34,803 nt of DNA from an uncultured Brachyspira sp. (GCF_944388875.1 NZ_CALXKQ010000030.1:1-34803); one strand, 5' to 3'; counted from the stretch's first letter, positions 15,001-19,525 are shown. Notes: generated by a model from the sequence alone, not told the origin. A program made the numbers and translations.

Positions 15001-15426
15001 TACTCTTTAGAAAGAGATATGGCTAAAATAGAGAAAAATGATAAGAAAGTTCAGGTGTTCATAACAAAATTAGAAGAACTTAATATCATTATAGAAGAGA
15101 TACAAAATCAGAGAGAAAATCTTGTACGCATGAGAAATCAGTATAGTGATTATGATAAGAATATACTTAAGAATTTGGAAAGAGCTGAATATGTTGTTAG
15201 AGCTTTAGAAACTTTACTTGATGATGCTGATAAATATATGTCAAACAGCGGAGTTAAAGTGGCTGCTAAGAAATCATCTAAAGTAGACACTAAGAAAGAA
15301 GAGTTTATAATTAAGATGTATAAAGAAGGCTGGAAGCCTGAGGAGATAGTTAAAAATACTTCATATTCAAGAGATGAAGTAGAAAAAACTATAAAGGCTT
15401 GGAAGAATAAGCAGTCAAGATTATAA
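1..15426 (+). CDS. Giant repetitive coiled-coil protein, 5' end outside window
   Basis: The reading frame is open from base 1. The 15 codons before the first ATG (46) encode the same R-L-E-K-R header found in later repeats, so that ATG is internal and the protein is longer than the 5141 codons seen. Almost the whole chain is Asp/Glu/Lys/Ser/Asn/Ile/Leu-rich predicted coiled coil; prolines are few and I saw no cysteine. Seven long repeats begin near 46, 1939, 3907, 6010, 7957, 10258 and 12460 with the pattern RLEKRxxxFEDTWSDS. Each is followed by an S-x-W-K-D motif and later by a D-I-P-A-L-F-x-E-E-K-like motif. The last ~900 residues are less regular coiled coil. A Lys-rich linker then leads to a helix-turn-helix-like C terminus. 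It probably belongs to the large spirochaetal coiled-coil proteins that I believe are labelled 'SpiroCoCo'. A structural, cytoskeletal or DNA-organising role is only inference. No membrane segment is visible in this part. Confidence 0.9.
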   Translation, partial: FRTDHFEFRHRLEKRMDYFEDTWSDSEKIKSLYASDIREELENIKSETEEKLSDYFNDFNSKVESISSDLSNWKEDQISDFKLRLEEIETNIDSWKNNNINELLSQLEEAKNSINSYLETSEGKKEEILSDILSKIEAKENSIYKKIDSKIEDMENRLSDSISKNLKEVHDMINKSISKYDEDIKNMEYERAEEGNKLLENIKSDYDYYSNLISSAHKDSLSSLSDYANKIKAEIEKARKESENKHLSNEKNYIDEYLKEYSEKLDEKIADKVNILNDSRDQLDDMIKESFNTLNINLNNAIAKFNKEADMRINETVSRLEAEASDRLFNYKEYMTELETHLSSINSKIDNEIYNITSEISDMRDKYKELSAEFEESLDMVKNSILERDELVNLQTSDKELLSSKIDELKIDFDNLKDEVLTSNTYDISDLFEEEKEKIEKAFEDFTSDLLYRVNASESDINYLKDLISEDKLSLLEKIDNLREELDNLREDDTVSQLALEKQSLEDSFNSLKNDFSKLEDLENSLHELKNSMNDADKFEEFESRVKGDIERNLNYNIETLNRDMDSIRNSISKSIDKSSELEDSILREKEELENKLSSIKENLSNVLGDNESVKNLFTEEVIKLNELFNNFKTDNAEFKDRLEKRMTYFEDTWSDSSKIRSLYAAEMRNELQEVKKETEDKFADYLDDLNNKIILINDDISSWKDSNINELLSQLEEAKNSINSYLESSEGRKEELLSDILSKIEEKENSIYEKIDSKISDIENKLSDVDSRLNNDITSNLDNLHNMLNDAVVKYNKEIKSIESLRLDESNKLLEDSEKLMNDIKSGYENYSSLINEVYTNSLNSLRDYSKLVQEEIEKAREESENKHIANEKNYIDEYLKDYSHKLEDKLSEKINILNEAKEELDNMVKSSFDNLESNMQDAIAKFEKESNAKLLEVIRKLEKDAQSVIFDKNEYSNYLIEQLGIINKKIEEEVSKINTDIYALSDRIDTDITNDINSLKEKYESLSSDFDNALEIVKNSILDKDELIEMHKADKDALISKIDGMKNEFDSFKEEVINHNKKDIPALFDEEKEKIEKAFEEFANELLSRVNTSESDINYIKDLISDDRALILEKVENLKNELYSLKEDDTITQLVLEKESLENSFNAIKDNFAKLEELENNLYQLRDDMSDSDVNLRDDVKNLSSKLEELEGRIRYDIEDYSNDMNNINSNISTLHGYIDAIKNNMQESMSKSSELEDSILRNKEELENKLSSIKENLISITGKNDTAESLFNDEIKRIDELFDKVNDDNREFRERLERRIEYFEDSWSDSARIRSLFSSDIRNEIENVKSDTELKFENSINELKSKMDSMDNDIASWKDEYINEINSKIDSVNTNLNSVKDEYFNELKLKMDSVNTDLNSVKEEYINELKSKIDSMDKDISSWKDSNINELLSQLEEAKNSINSYLETSEGKKEELLSDILSKIEEKENSIYEKIDSKISDIENKLSDVDSRLNNDITSNLDNLHNMLNDAVVKYNKEIKSIESLRLDESNKLLEDSEKLMNDIKSGYENYSSLINEVYTNSLNSLRDYSKLVQEEIEKAREESENKHIANEKNYIDEYLKDYSHKLEDKLLEKINILNEAKEELDNMVKSSFDNLENRFNDAVSRFENETNDKVLEAIEKLEKETEAVLFKKYMNALDEQIKAINDKLESELNSVRDKHNSLSNDFDDAIDIIKDSIIDRDELISLHNEEKNTLIERLDSMKNEFESFKDSVLKFNDNVPALFEDKKNEIEKVFEEFTSAVIERVDSSDEEVNRLKDIISSDKLDLLKKIDNLEAEMEAARKDNTIEQLALEKKALEDSFNAIKTDFAKLESLESNLYQLKENMSDVDVILKDEVKALADRLSDFENRIKDDIVRDLDEYSVELNILTSNVSKLSSSIDDVKTQIEDTINKSSELENTISNEKNELENKLSSIKDELTSNTKNNEVIENLFNKEKDKLAKLFNEIKGDNKEFRYRLEKRIAYFEDTWSDSSKLKNIFSTDIREQLDNIRNDNEIKFENSINYLKDKIESIDNSLSSWKDGHVDELVRQLEEARESISNYLKDSEVKGEEIVSSLLSKIDEKEKTVYETIENKVNNIEERLSVIDSKLNDDISVNLENLYNMVNDAVAKYNEEIKNIEHYRLDENNRLLDDIDNVGKDIKAAYENYSKLINEVYDNSLNSLKEYSNSIKDEIEHALEESEEKHLSNEKNRIDEYLKDYSDKLNSQVSDKMNVLDEAKIQLDNMLKDSFENLENRLNESKMTIDEYLKEHSDKLESQVSDKMNVLDDIKTELDSMVKDSFDNLENKFNESMSKFEDTANKKVSDTIESLEKKVDEVVYGENYIYKIEDKVKDFYGRIDTKLLNVEDKYDALERKIYELENNHYLDRLEDKIRDLHEKIDSRISGVNERYDSLRKSFDDKLINIESAVLNNDQLQKLRDDFITFKDDVLKANREDIPAIFEKEREKFEESFNSFTNDVLEKFENSNSNIEEFKNAVTDEKNSILENMEALRYELDELKNNDILEALEDEKNKLDETFNSFKEDFERLYDLESEVYTLKSNLDGVDASLRNDVDKLFEELSEFKYNLEDKLDTLEDNTVSRDLFDDDREKLYSLYDELEAGNKDFKDLIDKRVSHFEDTWADPNKALKLYENAIRPEVDKFKSDLLSNIQSKVDDIENNLSVWKDDNLSILLNQLKEARENIDSFIESSKDKKNGIIAKMIASIKEEILGKESEINKRLEEKLFSVNDRLTDLEDRLTADVNRFNNMIADAVNKYEEELKYIESYRLEENESVMKNLENIGRNIISNYENYSKLLNSAYESNKNALDEYSNSLRIEIEKARVDTNKGYIDYYLNEYSSKVDADIKERLEELEKNKYNLDIMINDSFSNLNQSITNAVSKMIEESDSKFRDIVDSLEAQINDLIANKEEEVVSRITSYETELRDKQEASFEEIRNELLGLYDSFKENVDADGLADISSRLNSIESSLEEVNTQLEDKAKTIFDRIDLDKEELYNSISKLSSEFEDFKSNIDERFKTQVSDFISNNEHILSLFGEYSEKISSVTNILEDIENVKVSLIDEINKVKEEIDNKYLGITKDFDKSIDEIKDAVLDRNNIMQYYINEKELFLKEVERLKTSFASLKDDILNSTAESVSNLIDNEKSHIQSSIDDVLETLTARIDSNDDSISNLEASLLEYKSMISDRIDEFKDDIVSIRDNHNYDDLIEERNRLEESFNNLRDDFSKIEDLENDITSIKDKFKNVDTSLNDEVIRLSEELEEFKNNFNNMNSSDDDKVTQEAVLDIYNDFKDLNDSFEAFKESVIPRLSHLDKLENRIDESKNDIYREINNLMSSMPNKDEIVKLENKLDHIFNNFNDSIISVKNDLTSSIENDTKEFKDRLEKRIEFFEDAWSKEDKITELYGDAITGGFEVLKQELESQFNGSFIEVKNKMDEMEKDLNSWKDLNLDSINNTLEKAKESISDNSNYSDIVSMIEALREDIANKELELDSKLEEEIANISIHLNTFEDRVKDLENSQSSLSSDIVRYKDKLDSILNDYEDKVKSKVINLHDALKTEEKHTLGYIEDNISSIKEDIDSSNKGVDVKIKALESYISKINNELNTNTLRLSNELAKDKKELLDTIDNLKKEVYDRISKEVSAKDLQLINDFEEFKNKIIDSVPNIDEIADLFVAEKEERYNEFEDFKNELLNNQIDNTNFAEKFEEEKAKLIEELDHFKSAVRVEYISAEERFNAVKKEYLDNLNNIFDTEKANLQTSFDEIRKEIANLKDESVSKEEIEKLVETYKQNISDSIENTKEEAAENIEAGKFDSSYVEKLIEDERARVNETIEAFKKNIEENYSTIEAVAEVLSKEQESVENKLLEMKEEILRDMPTIENVGQVFLEEKENLRDELKEDFVSLRNEILGSVPTHNDLANMAQQYSARIKDDFQILEQDFSESIKRYKENISREMTEFRNEFDDRMVNIKDLAEALQTERERLMSEIDDIKLKYETGSIYSDEALNSIEGDKNRLINEFMNFRKSIVELIKEQDETMSRFNQEKINMIDSIEALKNRISFDMINRDEVLSMIEDERKQIVEMFESIQNDSMDTDLRYLTDSFRDDIIKVFEESNDEFRKRIEARIEHFEDAYASADRIKEFYKDAIVSEVDSLRNEAVNMLLDINRKVESTRAQIDELEKDKVKGIISRIDDAENDINSLVNTIKASIKEQENELRMLSQSQKHISQEVETVRREREALMDMVKNSDINIRNKIDSLTSAVVEAANIAANKIAEKEAAFSSKVKEAEEYIDSLENRIIAENNNTLSKAKESIDDLVASFNESVIKETSELTPHIMTTVQNFINNEMKKFEKFSDVRSAIEGIENDINNKITDAFNNMNKELEDNISSFKKKIDTYQEEFMGELKMSIGTEGEKAVDEIKSMHNEEVAKLKEMYLTTEKFYTNRQEKNHEDFSKLFEDTYKEYNEKIEALHAELDDTKVQISTSVEDVVSDLKQALSIKDEFITSVENNKEKLQAVEEQMNNLQNEFAPSIERLKTIIEEKALELQDKINMYSEDIETQGEKFNTRLEELSEAAKSTIENKVEEFDAIINDVSSKMDALLEEKNSQFEALKAHYEGLSESLTALKDSISEAVNVRIAEANSIIEENVQNIEEAANEKYEKYIARLNSNLEQTLSLLMNDAKEHIHAAKEEIIKAHSDNLDEYDERITGMKNIVSALEEDVAKYSSDIEARLESINLSYDEKTNVILKDFDNRTENLKEKLNDAVESIDKMLESKTNDISLEYEAMKSKIDDIALDIQKYMNTVKVFDNAKEMADSIKDDVAKLNVLVGDTKSSAVEMNKTVSEFENLKKIYQDILEYSKNIKREKDSLKDTQEKVNMIMEMSSDIQDRFVQISENNSMLEDTEKAIQVVIDIASQIENKLSFIKDKEEYADDILEQIRKAEIETETILERVDSIKAAMVDVEDTRKDFMDKVYSLERDMAKIEKNDKKVQVFITKLEELNIIIEEIQNQRENLVRMRNQYSDYDKNILKNLERAEYVVRALETLLDDADKYMSNSGVKVAAKKSSKVDTKKEEFIIKMYKEGWKPEEIVKNTSYSRDEVEKTIKAWKNKQSRL
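2110..2753 (+). repeat. Near-identical direct repeat, copy A (partner 4276-4919)
   Basis: This 644-base stretch in the second long repeat matches 4276-4919 in the third at a constant offset of 2166 bases. I count seven mismatches. The section 2227-2677 is identical in both copies over 451 bases, including synonymous positions, while flanking repeat sequence has diverged widely. That points to recent duplication or gene conversion. Confidence 0.9.
4027..4290 (+). repeat. Four tandem 66-base (22-residue) units inside the giant gene
   Basis: Four in-frame units encode variants of I-N-E-L-K-S-K-M-D-S-M-D-N-D-I-A-S-W-K-D-E-Y. The outer two keep the S-W-K-D ending, and the inner two have S-V-K-[DE]. 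This lengthens the third long repeat relative to its neighbours. Twenty-two residues equal two hendecads (11-residue coiled-coil repeats), so expansion by whole units would keep the coil in register. Confidence 0.85.
4276..4919 (+). repeat. Near-identical direct repeat, copy B (partner 2110-2753)
   Basis: This is the second member of the ~99% identical pair; 4393-4843 is the perfectly identical core. Similarity stops abruptly after the codons for S-F-D-N-L-E, where copy A continues S-N-M-Q and copy B continues N-R-F-N. Confidence 0.9.
6700..7005 (+). repeat. Tandem duplication of a 153-base (51-residue) unit
   Basis: Two adjacent in-frame units, 6700-6852 and 6853-7005, both begin I-D-E-Y-L-K and both contain QVSDKMNVLD and a D-S-F-[DE]-N-L-E-N stretch. 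The equivalent segment is single in the other long repeats, so this is a duplication private to repeat four. The copies have since diverged (for example EAKIQLDNML against DIKTELDSMV). Confidence 0.85.
15301..15411 (+). other. C-terminal helix-turn-helix-like segment of the giant protein
   Basis: After a lysine-rich linker (15259-15300) the last residues read EFIIKMYKEGWKPEEIVKNT and then S-Y-S-R-D-E-V-E-K-T-I-K-A-W. The spacing (helix, E-G-W turn, P-E-E-I-V helix, S-R-D-E-V-E helix) resembles small homeodomain-like HTH domains that follow a 'K-x-[YH]-x-x-G-x-s-x-x-E-I-A' pattern. Residues differ from a classical DNA-binding HTH, so DNA binding is an inference. Confidence 0.5.
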
Positions 15427-15458
15427 TAAGGCAATCGGGATATAGTATATAAAAAGAT

Positions 15459-15490
15459 AGAGGCTATGACTATAATAAGTTATAGCCTCT
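15459..15490. terminator. Bidirectional terminator between convergent genes
   Basis: A 12-base-pair stem (AGAGGCTATGAC with GTTATAGCCTCT, one G-T pair) encloses an 8-base loop. It lies 33 bases after the giant gene's stop. On the minus strand the stem is followed by ATCTTTTTATATA, a better U-tract than the ATTATT on the plus strand. It can therefore also end transcripts coming from the lipoprotein genes to the right. Confidence 0.75.
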
Positions 15491-15548
15491 ATTATTGCAT
15501 AATATTTATGAAATGCATATATTAGGCTGTAAATTATTTACTTATATA

Positions 15549-15660
15549 CCACGCCCTTTTGTTAATATTATTCAATTTGAATTGTTGATGCTGTTTATAT
15601 TAGATGTTTAATATAAAGAAACACACCTATTAGATTTTTGAATTTTATTATGTTTTTATT
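15549..15660. repeat. Intergenic repeat islets (CCACGCCC ... CACCTATTAGATTTT)
   Basis: Two short islets stand out in AT-rich noncoding DNA: CCACGCCC at 15549-15556, and CACCTATTAGATTTTTGAAT starting near 15624. The second resembles CGCCCATTAGATTTTGTAAT at about 21849 in another intergenic region. They look like members of a degenerate intergenic repeat family. No coding capacity is evident. Confidence 0.45.
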
Positions 15661-15670
15661 TTAGAGTTTA

Positions 15671-16411
15671 TTATATTCCCCACCACTGAGAAGCATCAGC
15701 CTGATAAGCCCATCTGTATGCATTGGCAGAAGTTATCCATATTTTAGCAAGCCCATTTCCGCCAGTTTGTTTGAATATATAAAGTCCATTAACAGCATAT
15801 ACAGCATCAGTATCGAATGAACTGTCATTGCTATTTGTAACTACAACTACGGCATTAAAGTTAGTCTGATATCCGAAGTATTGAACTCCCCATCCGCCTG
15901 TACATGTAACTAAACCATTTGCCACATTAGCAACAGTTTGTGTGTCAGCAGTTAATGCAGTACCATTGCCTGTACCTTCTGGTCTAGGTATTACTGGAAG
16001 TATTGTACTTATTGGGGTTTCTATATATTTTTTATCTACTAGATCATTAGTTCCATAAGCAGAAACAGCTATGTAATACAATGTTCCATTAGCAAATGTG
16101 TATGTGGGGATTTGTATTACAAAATTAGTTCTAGTATGATTTGAACCAGCTATAGTAGGATATCCTCCGGATGCATTTTTTATTGCATCTGCAGGCTGAT
16201 TGAAAGAATTAGCAGTTCCTGCATATAAATTAAATCCAGCGAAATCTGAAGCTATTACTCCAGACCAGAAACTTATATAAACAGCATTATTGCTTGCTAT
16301 AGCCTTTATTTCATAAGGAGCATTATACTCGTCTACTATTGTTATAAGTTCTTCATTACAGGAAGTAAATAAAAAGATTGATGATATTATAAATGCTAAT
16401 ATTTTTTTCAT
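15671..16411 (-). CDS. Lipoprotein with fibronectin-like domain, paralogue of the upstream gene
   Basis: This 246-residue protein has a short signal peptide ending in the lipobox F-T-S-C (Cys18), so it is predicted to be exported and lipid-anchored. After the Cys come a P-Y-E-I-K-A-I segment and then F-A-G-F-N-L-Y-A-G, which read like the strands of a fibronectin type III-like domain. The C-terminal half is Gly/Asn/Thr-rich with strand-like stretches. The same pattern occurs in the gene transcribed just before it (P-Y-I-T-K-I-I ... F-S-G-Y-N-I-Y-F-G, then R-P-E), so the two are diverged tandem duplicates. The start is two bases beyond the upstream stop. No Shine-Dalgarno is visible, so translation is probably coupled. 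Function unknown; a surface or periplasmic-face role is inferred from the lipobox only. Confidence 0.85.
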   Translation of the reverse strand: MKKILAFIISSIFLFTSCNEELITIVDEYNAPYEIKAIASNNAVYISFWSGVIASDFAGFNLYAGTANSFNQPADAIKNASGGYPTIAGSNHTRTNFVIQIPTYTFANGTLYYIAVSAYGTNDLVDKKYIETPISTILPVIPRPEGTGNGTALTADTQTVANVANGLVTCTGGWGVQYFGYQTNFNAVVVVTNSNDSSFDTDAVYAVNGLYIFKQTGGNGLAKIWITSANAYRWAYQADASQWWGI

Positions 16412-16413
16412 AA

Positions 16414-17235
16414 TTAATAACTTAATATATTGGCACTAGGCTGATGACAGTAATCTACTACAGCACTTGCAGTACCATTAACACTCCTTACATATATTTT
16501 TCCATAATATGAATTTCCGCCGTCTGTTATTCTTATTAAATAAAGTCTATTTGCAGTTACCTGTAATTCTCCAGTTCCATATCCGCTTTGAGGAGGCACT
16601 ACAACATCAGTCAAAGAAGTAGCAGCAACTCTCATCATGCTTCCTCCGCTTACATTTCTAAAAACTAATTGTCCTCCGCTTGTGGTTATAGTTGCTATAT
16701 CTCTTCCTGTACCGTTTATTGTTGTATTTACACTAACAGTTTGATTTAACATTTCAGGTCTTGGCGTTCCCATTTTTACAAAATTATCATAATAGTAATA
16801 ACTTTCTAATTGAGGGGTTATCTGATATGATGAAACCCATACATATATTGGTATGCCATTATTTAGTTCATAACTTGTTAATGTATTTACTTCAGAACCG
16901 CCTGTAGAATAGTAATCACCTATTTTTATTGTGTGGCTGTACTTTTTAACAGTTGTAAATGGCTTTTCTGTTATTGTAGGCAAATATTTTTGCTGGCTGT
17001 ATAGCTTATACTTTCTAGGGTCTGTACTATCACCAAAATATATATTATAACCGCTGAATGAAGGCTCATTATTCTGTGCCTCAAATTCTACGGTTAATTG
17101 ATTATCTCCTGGTATAATTTTGGTTATATATGGCTGATTTAATTCCAATGTTATTCCTGTAACATCAGGCAAACCGCATGAAACCGCAGATAATATCAAC
17201 ATTAGAATTAAAAATATTTTAAATATACTCTTCAT
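16414..17235 (-). CDS. Lipoprotein with fibronectin-like domain, first of the pair
   Basis: This 273-residue protein starts with a hydrophobic signal peptide ending in S-A-V-S-C (Cys20), a lipobox. An N-terminal domain of about 100 residues carries P-Y-I-T-K-I-I ... F-S-G-Y-N-I-Y-F-G-D, fibronectin-like in strand pattern. A second domain after R-P-E-M-L-N is rich in Thr, Val and Gly. It pairs with the following lipoprotein gene, two bases away. The next in-frame Met (Met12) would destroy the signal peptide, so the first ATG is the likely start. A promoter sits so close to that ATG that the message is probably leaderless. No recognised enzyme motif was found. Similar paired small lipoproteins are common in Brachyspira as far as I know, without assigned function. 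Confidence 0.85.
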   Translation of the reverse strand: MKSIFKIFLILMLILSAVSCGLPDVTGITLELNQPYITKIIPGDNQLTVEFEAQNNEPSFSGYNIYFGDSTDPRKYKLYSQQKYLPTITEKPFTTVKKYSHTIKIGDYYSTGGSEVNTLTSYELNNGIPIYVWVSSYQITPQLESYYYYDNFVKMGTPRPEMLNQTVSVNTTINGTGRDIATITTSGGQLVFRNVSGGSMMRVAATSLTDVVVPPQSGYGTGELQVTANRLYLIRITDGGNSYYGKIYVRSVNGTASAVVDYCHQPSANILSY

Positions 17236-17242
17236 AATCTAT

Positions 17243-17270
17243 ATTATACAAATAAATATAATAATATCAA
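17243..17270 (-). promoter_or_regulatory. Promoter of the lipoprotein pair, probably leaderless
   Basis: On the minus strand, TTGATA (17270-17265) and TATAAT (17248-17243) are separated by 16 bases. The -10 box ends only seven bases before the ATG at 17235, so transcription should start at or one or two bases before it. No Shine-Dalgarno sequence lies between. Confidence 0.65.
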
Positions 17271-17290
17271 TATATTAATTAATACTTTTT

Positions 17291-17725
17291 TTATTTATTT
17301 GTACTTCCAAATCCGCCCTCGCCTCTTTGTGTATCAGATATAGAATCTGTTTCTTCAAAACATATTTTTTCTACTTTTGCAAATACCATTTGTGCTATTC
17401 TATCTCCATGATTTATTGTAAAAGGCTTATCAGTTAAAGATGCTAGTATAATTTTTAATTCTCCCCTGTAATCACTGTCTATAGTTGCTGGAGAATTAAG
17501 ACAGAATATGCCATTTTTTAATGCTAATGAACTTCTGCTTCTAATCTGTGCCTCATATCCTTCTGGTATCTCTATAAAAAGTCCTGTAGGTACTAATACT
17601 ATATCATTTTTATTCAAAATAATTGGTTCTTCTATATTAGCATGCAAATCTAAACCAGATGAACCTTCTGTCTGATATTTAGGCAATGGATTTTTTGATT
17701 TATTTATTACTTTTATTTTTAACAT
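17291..17725 (-). CDS. dut: Deoxyuridine 5'-triphosphate nucleotidohydrolase (dUTPase)
   Basis: This cytosolic enzyme hydrolyses dUTP to dUMP and pyrophosphate, keeping uracil out of DNA and supplying dUMP for thymidylate synthesis. The 144-residue length fits the trimeric dUTPase family. All five family motifs are visible: S-S-G-L-D-L-H-A (22-29), R-S-R-S-S-L-A (62-68), A-T-I-D-S-D-Y-R-G-E (80-89, with the catalytic Asp and the Tyr that sits over uracil), G-D-R-I-A-Q (107-112), and the flexible C-terminal arm R-G-E-G-G-F-G-S-T (134-142). The usual Gly before T-I-D is Ala here. GGAG at 17734-17737 lies eight bases before the start. It is 56 bases downstream of the permease gene on the same strand, and a TATAAT at 17764-17759 without a good -35 may give it partly independent expression. 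Confidence 0.97.
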   Translation of the reverse strand: MLKIKVINKSKNPLPKYQTEGSSGLDLHANIEEPIILNKNDIVLVPTGLFIEIPEGYEAQIRSRSSLALKNGIFCLNSPATIDSDYRGELKIILASLTDKPFTINHGDRIAQMVFAKVEKICFEETDSISDTQRGEGGFGSTNK

Positions 17726-17781
17726 TACTTTTTCTCCAAATGAATATACTTTTATTTAATTATAAGAACTCAATAATAAAA

Positions 17782-19164
17782 TCATCTGAATAAAAAAGCA
17801 AGTATCATTATAATAATAAATGCTGTAATTCCCTGTACAAAAGTGGCTAATGTTCTAGCTTTATATGCATCTTTAACTGATAAACCTGATAATTCTACAA
17901 CAATCCAGAAATAGCTGTCATTAGCATGAGAAGCTATCATAGAACCAGCTCCTATTGACATTAATACTAATACCTGAGATATAGTAGTTGTAAATCCTAA
18001 TGTATTTAATAGAGGTGCAAAAAGAGTAGCTACAGTAACAACTGCTATAGTAGAAGATCCAAGCATTATTTTTAAAGCAGATGCCATTATAAAAGGCAGC
18101 AATAAACCTATATTTAAAGAAACAAATATATCTCCTAATTCAGGTATTATTTTTGCAAGTTCAGTAGATTTTAATACTTCAGCAAAAGCACCGCTTGCTC
18201 CTACTATTGCAAGTATACTTCCTGATGCCCTTATACCATCTCCTATCCACATTGATATTTCTTCTTTATTAAATTTATGAGTAAGAAGTAATGAAAATAA
18301 GAAGCCTATGAATAATGCCATAGAAGGCTCGCCTAAAAATATAAATATATTCTTTACTAAATTATCATTAAGTGTAAAAGAATCGAATCTTACAATGGTA
18401 CCTATAGCCATTAATATAAGCGGTACGAATATTGGGGCTAATGCTTTCCATGCAGGCGGAAGAGCTCCTATATCACTTATTAATGTTTCATAAGTTGGAG
18501 ATTTATCAGGATAATTAGGCTTTTTTATATATTTTGATATAAATATTCCATAAACAGCACCTACTAAAGATGTTGGTATTGCTATTATTAGACCTATTAA
18601 AATTACCGTAAGTAAATGTGCTTCCAAACCGAATAAATTAACTACAGCAGCAGGACCTGGTGTAGGAGGTATCAAAGCATGCGAGGCATAAAGTCCAGTA
18701 GATAAGGCAACCGATAATGCAACAGGAGAAGCTCCGCTTTTTTTAGCAACAGCTTTTCTTAATGGTGAAAGTATTAAATATCCAGAGTCACAGAATACTG
18801 GTATAGAAACTATAAAACCTAATATATTCATAGCCAAAGCAGGATGAGATTTGCCTACAATTCTTATAACTATTTCCCCAAGCTTAAGGGCAGCTCCAGA
18901 CATTTCTAATATATTACCTATAATACTTCCAAGTACTATTATTATACCTACATTTGCCAAAGCATAGCCGAAACCCTTACCTATTGATGCGGATATTTCT
19001 GTAATATAGTTTGTTTCTTTATTAGTAGGGATATGCAAAGTAAATGCTAAGAATATAGCAACCAGTAGCATGGCTATAAATGGATGAACTTTAAACTTTA
19101 TAGTTAAAACCATTACAACAATTATAGATATTGCAAGCATAGCTATTACAAAATAACTAATCAT
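17782..19164 (-). CDS. GntP-family gluconate / organic acid permease
   Basis: This 460-residue, very hydrophobic integral membrane protein has about 12-14 predicted helices. It matches the gluconate:H+ symporter (GntP) family, which imports gluconate or related sugar acids and hydroxy acids with protons. Family-typical stretches include F-C-D-S-G-Y-L-I-L, H-A-L-I-P-P-T-P-G-P near the middle, and A-S-H-A-N-D-S-Y-F-W near the C terminus. AAGGA at 19171-19175 is six bases before the start. It is 49 bases behind the HPr-like gene and probably co-transcribed. No gluconate kinase or dehydratase is nearby, so the substrate cannot be fixed; glycerate, ketodeoxygluconate or gluconate are all possible for the family. 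Confidence 0.92.
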   Translation of the reverse strand: MISYFVIAMLAISIIVVMVLTIKFKVHPFIAMLLVAIFLAFTLHIPTNKETNYITEISASIGKGFGYALANVGIIIVLGSIIGNILEMSGAALKLGEIVIRIVGKSHPALAMNILGFIVSIPVFCDSGYLILSPLRKAVAKKSGASPVALSVALSTGLYASHALIPPTPGPAAVVNLFGLEAHLLTVILIGLIIAIPTSLVGAVYGIFISKYIKKPNYPDKSPTYETLISDIGALPPAWKALAPIFVPLILMAIGTIVRFDSFTLNDNLVKNIFIFLGEPSMALFIGFLFSLLLTHKFNKEEISMWIGDGIRASGSILAIVGASGAFAEVLKSTELAKIIPELGDIFVSLNIGLLLPFIMASALKIMLGSSTIAVVTVATLFAPLLNTLGFTTTISQVLVLMSIGAGSMIASHANDSYFWIVVELSGLSVKDAYKARTLATFVQGITAFIIIMILAFLFR

Positions 19165-19213
19165 TATATATCCTTTTGTTTTTATTCATATAATATGATA
19201 TTAGATTATTTAT

Positions 19214-19525
19214 TTAGTCTTCTTCTGGAACTTCTGCGTGAATATATCCTTCTTCAAAGAATTCTATTAATTCTTTTTCTGCCTCTTTAGCTGTTTCAAG
19301 CATGCCGTCTTCGTATTCTATTTCTAATATGAGATTGGCACCCTGAAATGCTCCAAGCCCCATTATATTGAATACACTTTTGGCATCAGCTCTAACACCA
19401 TTATAAAGCAGGAATATACCTATATTTGAATAATCGCTTTTACTTGAAATTTGTGATAAAACGCCTGCAGGTCTTAGATGCATACCGTTTTTACTTTTGA
19501 TTGTAACTACATTTGTTAATGTCAT
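19214..19525 (-). CDS. HPr-family phosphocarrier protein
   Basis: HPr proteins relay phosphate from PEP via enzyme I to sugar-specific PTS components, or serve as regulators. This 103-residue protein has the active-site pattern G-M-H-L-R-P-A with the phosphorylated histidine at His16. The regulatory-serine region K-S-V-F-N-I-M-G-L-G has Ser50, equivalent to Ser46 of Bacillus HPr. It is longer than the usual 85-90 residues because of an acidic tail (E-E-G-Y-I-H-A-E-V-P-E-E-D). It has its own promoter and AGGA at 19532-19535. Next to it is a GntP permease, not PTS genes. It may be the general HPr of the cell or a Crh-like regulator acting on carbon uptake; the sequence cannot decide. Confidence 0.92.
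   Translation of the reverse strand: MTLTNVVTIKSKNGMHLRPAGVLSQISSKSDYSNIGIFLLYNGVRADAKSVFNIMGLGAFQGANLILEIEYEDGMLETAKEAEKELIEFFEEGYIHAEVPEED

Noticed and set aside
348-15434. Many minus-strand open frames (for example 3606-4289 and 4821-5579) antisense to the giant gene
   Set aside because: They are Ser/Leu/Phe-rich mirror images of a coiled-coil gene with few stop-forming codons on the reverse strand. They recur at the same place in each repeat and lack ribosome sites.
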